DNA from: Toxonevra muliebris
Lineage: Eukaryota; Arthropoda; Insecta; Diptera; Pallopteridae
Direction of reading: 5' to 3'
NCBI GenBank assembly: GCA_963691655.1
Contig: OY829328.1
Span: 5,360,204-5,424,203, forward strand
Length of the DNA stretch: 64,000 bases
The notes under the pieces are model-generated. The model searched no databases and was not told the origin of the DNA. It worked only from the letters and a program-made list of their open reading frames with translations. Shown piece by piece: positions 12,405 to 24,849 of this stretch (its first letter is position 1; each line of letters opens with the position of its first letter). Both the position numbers and the translations under genes were made by a program.

Positions 12405-13290
12405 AAATCAACAGAAACAACAACAAACATTTAACAGCAGTACGCGAATATGAAGAAAAAAAATAACTGAAGAAAGCAACGCAACTGCAACTAACTTCAT
12501 GCATTTTCAATGAAGAGAGCAAGAGTATGAAAGGTTGAAGTAGTCGATGGAAATGGAGGACAATAGAGCAACAAATAAACTCCCAAATATTTTTATGCTA
12601 TACTAAAAGAAAACTTATAATTAACGCTTAAGAAGGAAAGCATTTAATTTTTAATTGCTATTGTAATGTTGTAAAGAAAATTTAAAAACGAAAACAATTA
12701 TTTATGAACATCCCAAAAAATAATAGAAAAATAAACGAAAAAGTAATAAGAATATTCAAGTGAATTTTTATATATATATTCTATGCAATATTATATGATT
12801 TATAAATTATTTAATATATACTATCTACATATATATGCGCTCTATACAAAACTATGAATTCTATATTGATAGTGCATAAATAACACTATACCTACTACTA
12901 TTATTATCATTAACATTTAATCTAAAAAGCAAAAAAAAAATTAAAGAATACTACCTACATATTTTAATATATAAAAATATTTTAAAGAAGCGCATACTTT
13001 CTAATTTTACAAAATGTTCAAGTCAAAAGAAAAGCAAGCAAATGAAGGAAGACAAAATTACGTTTAATTTAAAATAAATTTAAATTAAATTTATTTTCCA
13101 TTTATATACGAATATTGTTTTCTTTGTTTTTTCCTTTCTTATTATTATTATTATTTATACACTTTCCTAACTCGAATTGTTTTAGTTAATGTAATTTTCT
13201 TCTTATTATTAATTTATAATTTCAACTTTATATATGTAAATAATTTATATAATTATTATAATTTAAATAAATAAAAGATGAATATGTTGA
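12405..13290 (+). other. Probable 3' UTR of mim
   Basis: AT-rich sequence after the WH2 stop, with no open frame. It contains several AATAAA hexamers, the clearest being AATAAATAAA at 13267. The end is estimated from that signal, not seen directly. Confidence 0.5.
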
Positions 13291-16200
13291 ATGAATTAAA
13301 TAATATCTTTATTTCATTTTCAGTTTAATTTTTGTATTTTCCGGATAATTTTGTTTATGTTTATTTCGGTTTTAGTAAATTGTTTTAACGAAAAAATCTT
13401 GCAGAATTTGGACACTTGATGAGTGTCAGATTTCAAAAGAAACCAGACGCTTGAGTTCGATATAGTCTTACAAAGTCAAGGAAAGTGTCAGAAGAATGTT
13501 GTATACCTCATATAAACTTCTGCGGTAGTCACTTAATGTCATGCATTCTCATTGTATTAATTTTATCCTAAAGTTTTCTAAGATGGTTCCATTAACCGTT
13601 TTAGTAAAAAATTGTCAAGAACTATGAAATTCCGTTTGAAGGTTCCTTTCAATGAAATATATATATATATTTTGAAGGTTTTTAAAACAAAATTTTCGAT
13701 TAGTTTTAATTTGGTAATATTGTATGAACTAAAAACGGAGACTTGATAGCCCTTTGGTCGATGATTCTATTGTGAAGTGAACTGTAAAAATTAGTAATTA
13801 CTTCACTGGATATAAGATCTACCCCAAATGAGGAGTTTTTATCCTCTAGTCAAAATGAAAAGAAATCTTGCCGCCGGCATCAAAGTTTAAGGACTTCAAA
13901 ATAATAAACTTTGTCCACTATTTTCATTTTTATCAAAAAATCATTCACTTATCACCGCGGAAAAAATTCTAATTGGTTGTACACAGCTGCATTTACTCTT
14001 GATCTCAACAGTAATACCCAAGTATTTCATTCCCTTTAAATAATCAATCAATAGAGGTTTCATCTACTCACAATCGTATTCCTTGGATCCGCTAATGACT
14101 TCATACCATATATTGCAACCTGATTGTTGTGGAGGCATTAAAACTACTTATTTTTCAAAGAATGCATGCTTATACTGCGAATCACAATTCATATACCGAA
14201 AAACACTAGTTTTTGTGATAAAACTCCGAGTGTGGATACGCCACGGCGACCACACTTTATATCAGCATCATCGATATTAGTCCAGAGTCAAGTTGTTATT
14301 CTTGATCCCCAAAATATCCAGATACCATTTTTAGTTATTAATTAATAACATTAGTCTGCTACCGACTTAACCTGAAATAATCTTCTCAACCCATTTTCCA
14401 ACTTCTAAACTTCTATAATTGGTATGAAAATCCTAATATTTCAAGCTTGCATGATGAAAAAGCAAGATGATATTGTAGGGCTCAATTCCTTCAACCATAA
14501 AACTTAAGATAATATTCTGGTGGATACTACCAACGACTACATTTAAAAAATACTGAAATTGTAAGACTTTTTCGCCGATTCAAAAAAATATAAATAGGTA
14601 CAGGTAAAAATAAAAGGCTAAATAGAAACAAAAAATAATCACTCTAATATTATGTATACAAATTAAATAAACAGAAAATGAGAAATTGTCAATTGTTTTC
14701 ACCGTTTCATTGTGGCAAGTGGCTCAATCGATTCTTTGTTGGTTATCGCCATCACAACCACATTTGACTTAAAGTTTTTCTACAATATCAATTTTAAAAA
14801 CCACACAAAATAAAAAATCATGCTTTCTAGAAATTCTACAATAAATTATATGGTAAAATAAATTTTACAACTTACCGCTCATTTGCGATTATACTATTCG
14901 GAATTTTTAAGATATTGATGCAGAATGAACCGTGACTAAATTTCGGTGGTCTATTCGCAAAAGCCAAAGCTTTAAATCAAATGTATTCTTATCGTTTTCA
15001 TACAAAATACTATATTAAGATACAAAGTTTTAAGCTTATACATTTTGAGTTATGACGGGTAGTCTCAAATGAGCGAGCAAAAATTATACATTGAAAACGA
15101 TAATAATAATATAGAGTTTTTAATATTTTTTTTTTTTTTTTGTTAGTTTCTCCAAAATAAACAATAAACCCTTAAAATCATATCGCATTATTAACAATTG
15201 TATTGGACTGAATTACTACAATATTATAGCAAAACTAAACTAAAATCAAACGTGCTATTAAAACAACAAAAAAAAAAAAAAAACATATTGAATTGTATCT
15301 GTATCTCCGTTAAAAAATTTCATATCAATTTCATATTGAAATATCTACAATTTAGAAGCTAAAAGTTTCCATAATAAACACCAAAAAATAAAACATTTCT
15401 CTATATACTAAGTTTTAAATTTCATAGTTTCATTAATTAGTTACATAGTTTTAAAATTGATAAAATTGTCAAAAATAAATAAATATTTAATGTTTTAAAA
15501 AAAAAATTCCGATTTCGCAATATATTGATTCTAAATGTTTTCAAGTGTATTAATAGAAAATATAATAAACTTACATACATACATTCAAATACCTATTTAT
15601 TTTGCATTGCCTTTGCATTGATATTAATATGAGCTGAATTTAGTATAATACAAGTGATATCTTTTCATTTGATTTTATATTATTGAATCTTCCAATAACT
15701 ATGAGATAGCATGGGCATGCCAAGTACAGTTAGGCATGAGTGTTGCTGGAACCCTTATATATATAAAATTTAAATTATGTGCCGCCGTATTTGATAGACC
15801 TCCATAATCTTAATCTTGTTTTAACCACATTGCGTATGCACATTCGTGTGTTTCCAGATCAGAAAGTAATTAAACGCTCGTATGGCCATTTCTTTTGCAT
15901 GTTTTTTACTGTAATTTCCGTCTTACAGAAACATTGTTAGGGTTGAACATTGGCAGAAACCTTCATGGCAGCAGGGAAAACTTTTACTTGGGCTTCGACA
16001 AAAGTGGCGCCGCACAGTGATTTGATCCCATACAACGACGGGACAAAATTAGAAGGAGCTCTCTGATTTTGATGAAATTTCGTGTAGTATTAAATTTTCA
16101 CTAAACTCAAATCTGAAGTCAGTTTTAATCACAAACGATCTAGTCTCAATTTTCGTCAAGAAATTTATTTTATTTAGTTATATTGATATTGGCCTTTTCA

Positions 16201-16860
16201 GAAAAATTAACAATTTTTATTGGAATATTTAAATGTTGGAATAAAAGTGATATCAATGAATGCAACTTCTGAATTTTTATACTTTTAGTCATTTTCCAGC
16301 ATGATTGCATACTTTTAGGTTTAACAAAAAAAGCTTTATTCCAATTTTGGTTCAAAAAATCATGTTCAGGCCTATTTTTAAATTAAATTATTTCCCAAAA
16401 GCGGAAGAGAGCGGAGGATGTTTCTGCATATTCCGATATGCCTTCTAAAATTGAAAAAAATCCAGGAACAAATTTTTTTTAGATTTTCTCTGCCAAAATT
16501 CGTCAATTTTCAGTTTTCGTATTTTCAAAAATTCTTTTTAGCTATTGAAATCTTGATTAAAAAATAACACCGAATTTATAAATTGAAAATACAAAACTGG
16601 AACTTTCGGCAGGAAAAACTAATTTTTCAGATGTATTTTACTCAATGGACATAAAAACTAAAATCGAACTATCCCACATTTTTGTGAAAAATTTATAGAC
16701 TTTGATCTGCTCTTGCACTCACAATAATTTATTTTGCAAGATTTTATGGGTTTTTCTTAGTTGGAGTATTATCTTTAAATTGACACTAAATTTGTTTGGT
16801 TTTGACATTAAGAATTTTTTTGAATTTTGTCAATGGAACGAATCAAGGCGGATTTAACAT
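13291..16860. other. Intergenic, nothing recognised
   Basis: AT-rich sequence with homopolymers (for example A-runs near 15270). The frame at 14083-14280 shows no recognisable domain, and no host gene is visible. Confidence 0.5.
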
Positions 16861-17053
16861 GGTGGTAGCAGCATTACAACAAGTACAACGTAACAATAAC
16901 AACACGCTACTTTGTTGTTGCTAAAAATCGTAATTGTCAAAAGCACAAGAACAAATGCATGGAAAACAAAAAAAAAAAGATTTTGACAGTTAAGATTATC
17001 TTCATATAAAAAAAATTAGAGAAGAAGAAGACAGAGCTGATGCTGCTATCACC
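16861..17053. mobile_element. Possible MITE, imperfect 14-bp terminal inverted repeats
   Basis: GGTGGTAGCAGCAT at 16861-16874 is matched on the other strand by GGTGATAGCAGCAT (17040-17053), enclosing 193 bp with no coding capacity. The ends are estimated and no clear target duplication was found. Confidence 0.4.
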
Positions 17054-17275
17054 TATTATAATTTCGCCATGGGACTAATCACTGTGCGCCGTGTTGAAAA
17101 ATAGTTTATTTATTGTTCGACTGTGCTGACTATTGAACCTAGACATTCTGTTCTGCACAACAGTCCACCACATTACACTTATGCCTCGGGGACCGGCTGT
17201 TCGATATTTCTGAATTGTTTATTAAACTGTGACTGTCAACGTATTTATGTTGAGATTTAATTAGACTTACCCAGA

Positions 17276-17591
17276 ACGACCTCGATAGTCTAGTGGGTAG
17301 TGCTCTACACTTTCAACCGGGAGATTCGGTTTCGATTCCCATCGTCGTCTGGTGGTTAATTCTCATAACCTTTTTATATTCGCTATCAATATAAAGTTTA
17401 TGAGAATTATAAAAAAGTGTACAAGTACACATTTTGGTAGGCAATGGCAAAACTACCAAGTGATGACAAATTGCCACACCGCCGTTCGGAACCAGCGTTA
17501 AACTGTAGGTCCAACCATGTGATATCACTATTGGCCGTTCAGGCCTAAGTGTGTCTCTCGACAGCCACTCCTACCAAACAACCAACCTAGA
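17276..17591 (+). mobile_element. tRNA-derived SINE, near full length
   Basis: The head resembles a tRNA promoter region: an A-box-like TAGTCTAGTGGGTAGTGC (17287 onward) and a B-box-like GGTTTCGATTCCC near 17329. A tRNA-unrelated body of about 230 bp follows. It ends with GGCCTAAGTGTG and CAGCCACTCC, followed by a degenerate (A)ACC-rich tail. Related 3' ends occur at about 28613 and 49511, and a related head at 27766, which supports a dispersed family rather than a functional tRNA gene. Confidence 0.65.
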
Positions 17592-18810
17592 ATTATTATG
17601 CGATTGAACATTTCATGAGTGCTCTCTTTTGTACAGCACATCTACAAAACTAATGCATTGGCTCATTATCTAATTTTGACTTACACCACTTTTGGTCTCA
17701 TAGTGTCATCGTTTTCCCATTTTATTATATTCCAGCACTCATTATATTTTAAACAATATACGGATTTAATCTATAGTTGGACAAACGCCGAAAAACAAAC
17801 CAAGACTAGCTAGAAAAAGATCAGGTACAACAGTTGTGCGCCATTTTTTGAAGTCTAGCAAACTCGGTCTTCAGCAATCCAGAGAATTTTTACGAATATA
17901 AGTACATAATGTGAATAACCGTTGCTCTGTAAACTGAAGGGGGATTACAAGACAACAGGGAATATGCATTGCCAAATGAGCTTTTACATTGGCAAAAAAT
18001 GCATATCTTAACTGGAAGATTTTTCCTGCATTTTTCGGCACTTATACTTAACAAATGTCATATCAACATGCATATATTGTGGTTACAGAATTATTCAGTA
18101 ATTTCTTCCCACTTGAAAAATAAAATAATATAATTTTTGTGGTAATTCTTACAGTATTTCTAGTGGATATCTACATCTTTAGTTTGAATTATATCTATGT
18201 ATTTAGTAAATTCAAAGTAATTGGATTACACAAAATGTATATGATATATTTATATAATATTATAAAAAAAATAATAAACATTTCAATTATATCATTTTAA
18301 TTAAATGCAAACATAATTATTCAATTAAATGTAATTCTAAATGTAAAACTTAAGTTATTAAATAAATGCAAACATCGTAAATGCTTGTAGTTGTATAAGG
18401 CTAGATATTATTTTGAATAGTTTGCATCATCAATAAAAAGTAAACGCATAAAATGTGAATGAGAAAATATTTTTGTACTCTGTTTTATTTTATAGATTAA
18501 TGTAGTAACTACTTGAAAATATAACAGAATTTCAAATTTCAGGTAACGTAAAAGCGTAATTTTTAAGAAGCCGATCTTCCCACGCCACAATATGCAAAAA
18601 GGTTTACCAAATACTATGGTGTAAATGTGGCCCCAAAAATAACCACCAACACATAAATATATATGTATATCTAGAGTTTGGACCGATTAAGTTTCCGAAA
18701 AAATTAAGGAAATGGAACTTAAAATAAAAATTAATCGACAAAACATTCGTCGTGTACGTTTTATCTTAACCACCGTTACTCAGAAATAACAGTACTTTAT
18801 TTAAACTTTT
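17592..18810. other. Intergenic, nothing recognised
   Basis: AT-rich DNA between the SINE and the LINE remnant. The short frames show no recognisable family. Confidence 0.45.
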
Positions 18811-18828
18811 GTGAATTCTATTTCTAAA

Positions 18829-20376
18829 ACCATGCCCCCAGGGGTTCCCAATTCAGGGAACAACCGGTTTGCTTCCTTAGTAGACACTCACTTACTCACT
18901 CTTAGTGAATTCCCTGAATTGCCCATTCCAAAAACCAGTCCACCAAATCCGAAATATGTCGTTGTAGCCTACATTAAACCGCTAAAAACGTTAAAAACCG
19001 CTATCGCAATATTCGTGCTTCGCTGTACAAAAATCTCTGCATCTGATCTCCGCAAGAAATCAAAAATATTCCCTAGTTACGAGACGGTAACCTTCTACTC
19101 CTTGTTAAGAATAAACAAATTGCTATTAAGTTTATCGCATTTCCACGAGAATCTTAACTTTGTTAAGGGTTAGACGGTGCCCTACTTGAATAAAGTTTCC
19201 GACAAAGAATTAAGATCCCAGGGAGTAGTAGGCGTTCACAAATTCTCTAAATTAATTGATCAAAAACCTCTTCCTAGTGGTTTTATTGTTCTCACGTTAG
19301 ATCTCTATCCTTCCGAGTAAGGGAATATGTCCCTAACCCAATGCGGTGTCATGCCAACTTCTGAAACTTACTGCAAAACGGTGCAATAATAGTCCGTCTT
19401 GCGTAAACTGCACCCTTCCACCTCACCCTAGCAAAGAATACACTCAGACGCACTGTGCTAACTGTTCCGGAAAGCATCCAGCGAATCCCAACAGCTGTGA
19501 AAGATTTGTACAACACAAAGAGATTCTGAAAAGCAAGACTAAAAAAATGCTCGCTTCGTGACGCCAGACAAATCTACAAATTTCAACTCCTACAAACATC
19601 CCTTCATCGTGGCGCCAGACAAATCTCAACTCCTACAAACATCATCCTCTTCTTCCTTTGCTGGTGTAATCACACAAAAAACTTCAACAAATACAACAGA
19701 ATCATCCTGCCTACAAATCAATATCCACAACTCGAAAAATACCACTACCACACCAAACACTGCAAACGACAATTAAAAAAATAACCACACAGAAGATCCC
19801 AACAATACAACAGTTACACATAAATACCAATATTCCATCCACCTCTACAATAACCCAAAATAATCTAAATACACTCGATAACTCTCAGAATTAGATTTAC
19901 AATCATATCACTCTATATCCCAGCCCAACACCTCTTTAACCTTAAAGAAATCCAAGACATCATCACCTCTACCTCTCACCCACTCCCTATAATAGGTGAT
20001 TTAAATGTTTGGAGCCCACTTTGGGGCTCCGAATTTCCAAACCAAACAGGCAGAATATTGGTTCACCCACACATTTTACATCAAATGTTTACACACGGCC
20101 CCAAACATCGCCCCCAAACTAGCTTGCTCAACACTAGACTCACTTCCCGGCAGTGACCATTTCCCACTCCTGACCAAATTAACAACCCCTTTTTCTAACA
20201 AGGGTGCACCTATAATTAAATTTATCACTGACAAAGCGAACTGGAGCAGTTTTCAGTTTTCGCTCAGCAGCTCACTACTAGATGCCTCAGACTCGAAACA
20301 AAACCTGCAAAAACAAGGAAACATACAACTTTGGCGAAGCTTTTTTATTAAACCGGAACTGCCGTATAAAACTTAA
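18829..20376 (+). pseudogene. Decayed Jockey/I-like LINE: ORF1 and endonuclease remnant
   Basis: Frameshifted pieces of a non-LTR retrotransposon. ORF1: MPPGVPNSGNNRFASL at 18829. A second piece (GVVGVHKFSKLI, then FIVLTLDLYPSE) follows. Then a nucleic-acid-binding Cys knuckle region at 19340-19510 (AKRC, CVNCTLPPH, HCANCSGKHPANPNSC). The endonuclease piece at about 19900-20200 has ISLYIPA, IIGDLNVWSPLWGS with NQTGR, and, in another frame, SLPGSDHFPLL. GDxN and SDH are active-site motifs of APE-type endonucleases. Several stops and frameshifts mean it is dead. No reverse transcriptase was found. Confidence 0.8.
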
Positions 20377-20859
20377 CAATAAATACTGATGCACTTACAA
20401 ATTATATAATGGGATACCGCAATAATGGGATTCCGGTTTGGTGCAAAAAAACAAAATTTATTTCGAATCTGATTCCATAATTGAAAAGAACGGTAAATTT
20501 CCTATTTAAATCACCATGTTCAATATTTTATTGTAAATTTGTTTGATTCTAAGAATTACTTCCGAAAAATCTATATTTCAACTACGTCAATTATTTTAAA
20601 ACCCATTATTTGACAAATAAACTTCATACAAAAAAAAATTGTGTGTACATATTTATGTATATCTTCCAGAAGTTCAATTAAGCCGAATTTCAGAACCTCT
20701 CTTTTTTTCGTTGTCCGCTTCATAGGAAATGCCCAAAAGTCCAAACAAAGTGAATGGTCGGTATTCCACCATCATTACTCCTACATTAATACGGAAGGAA
20801 AAAAAAGCAATGCCCTGATCTGAAATCCATTGCAACGACTTGAAAACATTTATTCCTAA

Positions 20860-20985
20860 CGCATCGGCCACACTAACATCACACAAATGGTCATCCGCTG
20901 ACTGGCCCCAGGTCCTCAACAGTGTCCGTATTGTAACTCTATTTCGCTGTCTGTAATCCGATTTTTTGTTAAAATCGCAAATCAA
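20860..20985 (+). pseudogene. LINE ORF2 C-terminal remnant
   Basis: In one frame the sequence reads RIGHTNITQMVIR, stop, LAPGPQQCPYCN. This matches the RxRIGHTxxTH...CxxC segment near the C-terminus of Jockey-type ORF2 proteins. It is probably part of the LINE lying 0.5 kb upstream, with the reverse transcriptase region deleted in between. Confidence 0.6.
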
Positions 20986-21216
20986 ACGCTTAACCTAATC
21001 TTAAAACCGTAAAAATTGTACGTATGTGCATGTGCGAAAAATCAGTTGTTGTGTAGTCTCTTTAGGGCTTGCAACGGGGGTTTTTCACATATCATTGTTT
21101 TTTCTATTGATTTTCCCCTAAATATTTCAACCTTAGTATGTAAGATTAATAGCCTATATCTTAAGGTTTAATAAATAAATAAAAAAATAATTGAAACAAA
21201 AATATTATCTTATTTA
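20986..21216. other. Short intergenic gap
   Basis: AT-rich, with no features apart from T-rich sequence downstream of the minus-strand TatD gene. Confidence 0.5.
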
Positions 21217-21313
21217 TTAACAAAAAAATAGATTTAAAGTATTTTTATAAAAAATGTCCGCCAATTTTTCGGGGCTTTCTTCTTTTATACCAGCAATCAC
21301 TTCCAGTACTTGT
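21217..21313 (-). CDS. TATDN1: TatD-family nuclease (TATDN1-like), exon 4
   Basis: The last exon starts after a TTACAG acceptor and completes a split Arg codon. It encodes QVLEVIAGIKEESPEKLADI and FYKNTLNLFFC, then TAA. The vertebrate orthologue has a similar C-terminal helix (ELANTLYNNTIKVFF). The AATAAA at 21213-21218 overlaps the stop codon, so the 3' UTR could be very short. Confidence 0.85.
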
Positions 21314-21372
21314 CTGTAATATAAAGCAAAATTTACTGTACCTTTTTCAAAAATCTCGAAAAACTTACTAAC

Positions 21373-21979
21373 CTAATCTGGCATGGTTCACTGCGTCCAT
21401 CTATTAACGTCTCCGCAGTCCATTTTTCCTTCTTTTTAACTGTTGGAAATTTAGTCTGCATGTAATGGTGTCCAGCATGTGTTGGCCGTATACTGCACCA
21501 AGGACAATCTGTCTCTATCATAATTTTATTATTGGGTAGATCTTTAACTACTTTCAAATTATCAGCAGTTTTGAGTGAGCATCCATTCAGACCAATATAT
21601 AAACAATCGAAAGCTAAAATTTGTTGTGCTTCATCCAGAGTCCCATCAAAACTATGAACAACACCACCACCGCAAGCTATAACTTTCTCACGATTACGTT
21701 CTAATATTTCCACGAAATCTGCATATGAATTACGACAATGCAAAAACAGTGGCAATTTAAATTCTGCCGCGAGATCAAGTTGCTTTTCAAAGTAAATTTT
21801 CTGGGTTTCTTTTTGGCAAAAATTTAAACGATCATAGTCCAAGCCACATTCTCCGAAAGCTACAATTTTTGTACGATTCTCAAGAATTTTTTCACGTAAT
21901 CCGGCATAGTATTCGTCAGGATTTGGCAGAAATTCATCGCAACGTGTGGGGTGACATCCCATCGTAATGAAGAGACGTT
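21373..21979 (-). CDS. TATDN1: TatD-family nuclease (TATDN1-like), exon 3, catalytic core
   Basis: Main catalytic exon of a TIM-barrel metal-dependent hydrolase; family members are DNases with exonuclease activity. Visible family motifs, in full-protein numbering: GCHPTRC (74-80), GECGLDYDR (metal-binding Glu110), FLHCRNS (His147), VVHSFDG (His175), YIGLNGCSLKT and IETDCPW (Asp224). All expected metal ligands are present. The acceptor is CATTTATCTAG and the donor GTTAGT. Joined exons give 300 residues, close to the roughly 297 of human TATDN1, so the gene looks complete and functional. Confidence 0.93.
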
Positions 21980-22040
21980 CTAGATAAATGTAAAAATAAT
22001 AAAATATTTAAGTGAATCCACATAGAATGATTTCAAATAC

Positions 22041-22220
22041 CATTGTCGGCGGCTATTTTTAACGCCGCATCCGCTTCGTTAAGCGTTCCCACAGTTATAA
22101 TCATTTTTTGCATTCCGTGTTTCCATGCGCGTTCTAAGACTAAGTCAAAATCATTTTGATGCTTCTGTTTGCCACCATAAATGCCACGGAACATAGAATC
22201 AGTTAAATTTGCTCCGATGT
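22041..22220 (-). CDS. TATDN1: TatD-family nuclease (TATDN1-like), exon 2
   Basis: A 180-nt exon (acceptor TTACTCAG, donor GTATTT) encoding DIGANLTDSMFRGIYGGKQK, then a helix (FDLVLERAWKHG) and MIITVGTLNEADAALKIA. TATDN1 proteins replace the usual TatD HxH metal motif with DIGxNLTD, and that variant is seen here. The split codons join in frame with both neighbouring exons. Confidence 0.92.
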
Positions 22221-22295
22221 CTGAGTAAGTTGTTACAGTTTCAGTTGAATATTAGTTTATAGTTAATAAATGTGGTTGTGTTAAGTGGAATTTAC

Positions 22296-22314
22296 CTATG
22301 AATTTAAGCGTCAT
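22296..22314 (-). CDS. TATDN1: TatD-family nuclease (TATDN1-like), exon 1
   Basis: A 19-nt first coding exon: ATG then TLKFI and one base of Asp, followed by donor GTAAAT. It was chosen because the joined start MTLKFIDIGANLTD matches the N-terminus of the human protein (FKFIDIGINLTD). No mitochondrial or secretory signal is apparent. Confidence 0.85.
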
Positions 22315-22979
22315 ATTAAAATTGTAAACTTTTTTTAACATAAATACACGCAAATCTCTTATTAGCATTCAGCCGGTGAATACAAAATGAGAATCAGCTG
22401 CACGCCAAAATTCTGCCATGGTCAGCTGTGAAAAATTTAACAGTACTTTTCAAACTGTATAACAGAAACAGATCAAAACTGTATGTAGAAGTAAGAATAA
22501 TGTACATTTATGTATGTACATTTATTGAGAAAAATATGTTTTCAGTTTTTTAAAAAACTTCACGTTATGAAACAGCAATGAAGACAATAATCTAACAATA
22601 TATACAATAAAAGTCAAAATCTTTTTGTATATCCGGTTATACTTCCTGAATGACATAAAAGTTTATATAATACGGCATTATATCTCTGACCTTATTATTG
22701 GGTTGATAAAAGTTTGTGATTACAAGTTGGTGGGGTACCTCCCATACAAACTTTATATTTGTTTTAGTATAACATTTATGTATAATATAGTACTGCAGTT
22801 TACTGCGTCCTGAGTGCAAAGACGCTGGCTGACAATAACATGCTACAGTAAAAATGTGGATGGGATAGTAAAAAGGGGTGTGGCACCTACCATATAACCT
22901 CAATATTTATTGCACTATTTTTTTAAAGTAAATAAACCAACGGGATAATACTATTAATGCAAAGGACTGTGTGGATTAT
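22315..22979. other. Upstream flank of the TatD gene
   Basis: No coding sequence recognised. The segment around 22730-22900 holds two related pieces (near GGGGTACCTCCCATACA and GGTGTGGCACCTACCATATA), which look like a diverged direct repeat. Confidence 0.4.
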
Positions 22980-23090
22980 GAAAGTAGGAAAGATAGATAA
23001 GAAATCATACCATACCCTAGCCGGGAAACGAACCTGGGACCCTACAGACAAGCATCTAGTTAGTCCGCTTTTGCTTAATATTTTATATTG
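22980..23090 (-). repeat. tRNA-like fragment, possible second SINE type
   Basis: The minus strand reads CTTGTCTGTAGGGTCCCAGG, then TTCGTTTCCCGGC. This resembles the anticodon-arm and TΨC-arm part of a tRNA, with a B-box (GGTTCGTTTCC) close to consensus. The A-box half is not convincing and no acceptor stem pairs, so it is probably a SINE piece or a decayed tRNA. Confidence 0.35.
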
Positions 23091-23279
23091 CGCGGCTGTC
23101 GTTGGAAATTTATTGCTTTAAGAAAAATCTGTAGTCAATATTCTAATTTATTCTATAACTTTAAGATCTTACTTTTCTACAATAACAGCGTAGTTTTCTC
23201 TATTAGTAACTGTAAGCGCCTGGTTATAATTTATATGTAATGATACTGTTTTGTAAAATAACTCATTGCCATCCTGAAT

Positions 23280-23410
23280 ACTTAGCGTGTTCGGTGTACA
23301 ATACACCCAGCATATCGTGTTCGGTGTGAGGGTGAGTACAGACTCTCTCTTTGTGTTCGGTGCAACAACAATTTCATGGTGTTCGCCGAGCATACTCGTA
23401 ATATAACCAC
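23280..23410. repeat. Three GTGTTCGGTG repeats
   Basis: GTGTTCGGTG occurs at about 23289, 23317 and 23354 in an otherwise AT-rich region, with a near-match (GTGTTCGCCG) about 45 bp further on. Direct repeats of this kind suggest a small satellite or binding-site cluster. The function is unknown. Confidence 0.5.
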
Positions 23411-23779
23411 AGCCTAACTGATAGCTCATTGTTTCCATTATAGTCAACAGATAGTATGATATTGCAGTAATATATAATAATATATTAGCTTTCAATTTTC
23501 TACAAATAGAGAGCCACTTCTCTCCAACATATTTATTTCACTTCAACCGCAGCCACTATGCAGTCGTGCCGCCGCAGCTCCTCCATTTGTTCATATGTAT
23601 GGCAGTTTTTTTTTTTTTGCCCTACTTGGACCATGAGGCCCTCTTCCCGCGCACTACATAAATTACTTTTTTAATATTTTCGTTTATCCACTTTAGTCAA
23701 GTTGTAAGCAAAGCAAAATATAAATGTCAGAGTAGAAATAGAAATTCGTTTCAATATTAATTTCTGTGAACACATTCAG

Positions 23780-23920
23780 GGTTGCATTCGATTTTTGCGC
23801 GGTTTCGTTGAAACCGCCTCATTTCCGTGGTTTCGTTTGACATATTTTTATATGGCGAAATTGCGCATTTCAACGCAGTTTCGGCCGAAACCACGAAAAT
23901 GATCGAAACCACGCAATTTT
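23780..23920. repeat. Inverted CGTGGTTTCG / CGAAACCACG repeat cluster
   Basis: CGTGGTTTCG at 23826-23835 is inverted at 23886-23895 and again at 23904-23913. TATGGCGAAATTGCGCATTTCAAC lies between, and a related stretch occurs near 47100 (TATGGCGAAATTCTGCATTTC). It is probably a foldback or MITE remnant. Confidence 0.45.
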
Positions 23921-23998
23921 GGCTTATTGGGAACATAGTATTAAACATTTTTAAAGAACTTTCAATGTCAAAAAATTAGTTAAAGTAAACTTTTCATC

Positions 23999-24310
23999 AT
24001 GGTTAAGTTCACGAACCAGCAACGTTTGGAAATTATTAAAAATTACTACCCAAATTCTGAGTAGGTGGTCGCCACTTTAAGAGCGCTTACTCCAATTTTC
24101 GGTCGTAATAATCGTCCCACATGACAGGCTCTGTGTGCTATAGTGGATAAATTTGAATCCACATTTTCGATATTGGATGTTCCGGTGCCAAAAAGACGTC
24201 GTACCGCTCGAAGCTAGGATAATATCGCAGCCGTAAGTGTATAGATTCAAAATGACCCAAATCAGTCGATTCCACGTCGTTCCGGTCGAAATGTGTGCGA
24301 GAGTGGTGGA
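23999..24310 (+). pseudogene. DUF4817-type (mariner/IS630-like) transposase N-terminal remnant
   Basis: Reads MVKFTNQQRLEIIKNYYPNS, stop, VVATLRALTPIFGRNNRPT, stop, then ALCAIVDKFESTFSILDVP and DPNQSIPRRS. This is the helix-turn-helix head seen on many insect IS630/Tc1/mariner-related transposases (DUF4817 type). Internal stops (24063, 24121 and further on) and loss of the catalytic half mark it as dead. It lies between two host genes. Confidence 0.75.
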
Positions 24311-24849
24311 AAATTGGGTCCAAAGAATCGATCGCTGAAATGCTTGCACTACACCCCCGCAATAAATTTGAACTCAAAAAATTCTGTGTTTTATTAATAG
24401 ATAAAATTGATATGTCCTTATTAGAAAACCCTTTACGTAGTTTTTTCGTACAGTTTTCATTGAAAATTCAGATAAATGCAGTATAAATATATGACGGTCT
24501 GGCTGAACCGTGGTGGTAGAAATGTGATAAACAAGTGGTGCCAACAGAAGGGTTAAAGAACCTCAGAAAAGCAAAGATTGGAACTTCAACTTAGACAAGT
24601 GATAAGTACATAGAAATTTGGTAATTCCCAACAAATTTCACAGCTGCGTCACACATGAAAATGGTGTGCTAAAATAAACAAATTTTTCTTTTTTATAAAA
24701 GCTTAATATTTAATTGAGTGCGGAAGTACTATTATTTAAAATATTGTAATTCAAATATAATTTCAAAAATAGGAGTGAGGTGTTAAATGTATTTTTGTTT
24801 GTTTATATATTTAATGCAAACATTTTCATTCACTGCTATAATTCCTTAA

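Noticed and set aside
17276..17352. Functional tRNA gene
   Set aside because: A and B boxes are recognisable, but the acceptor and anticodon stems do not pair well. A tRNA-unrelated body follows and related copies exist, so it is a SINE head.
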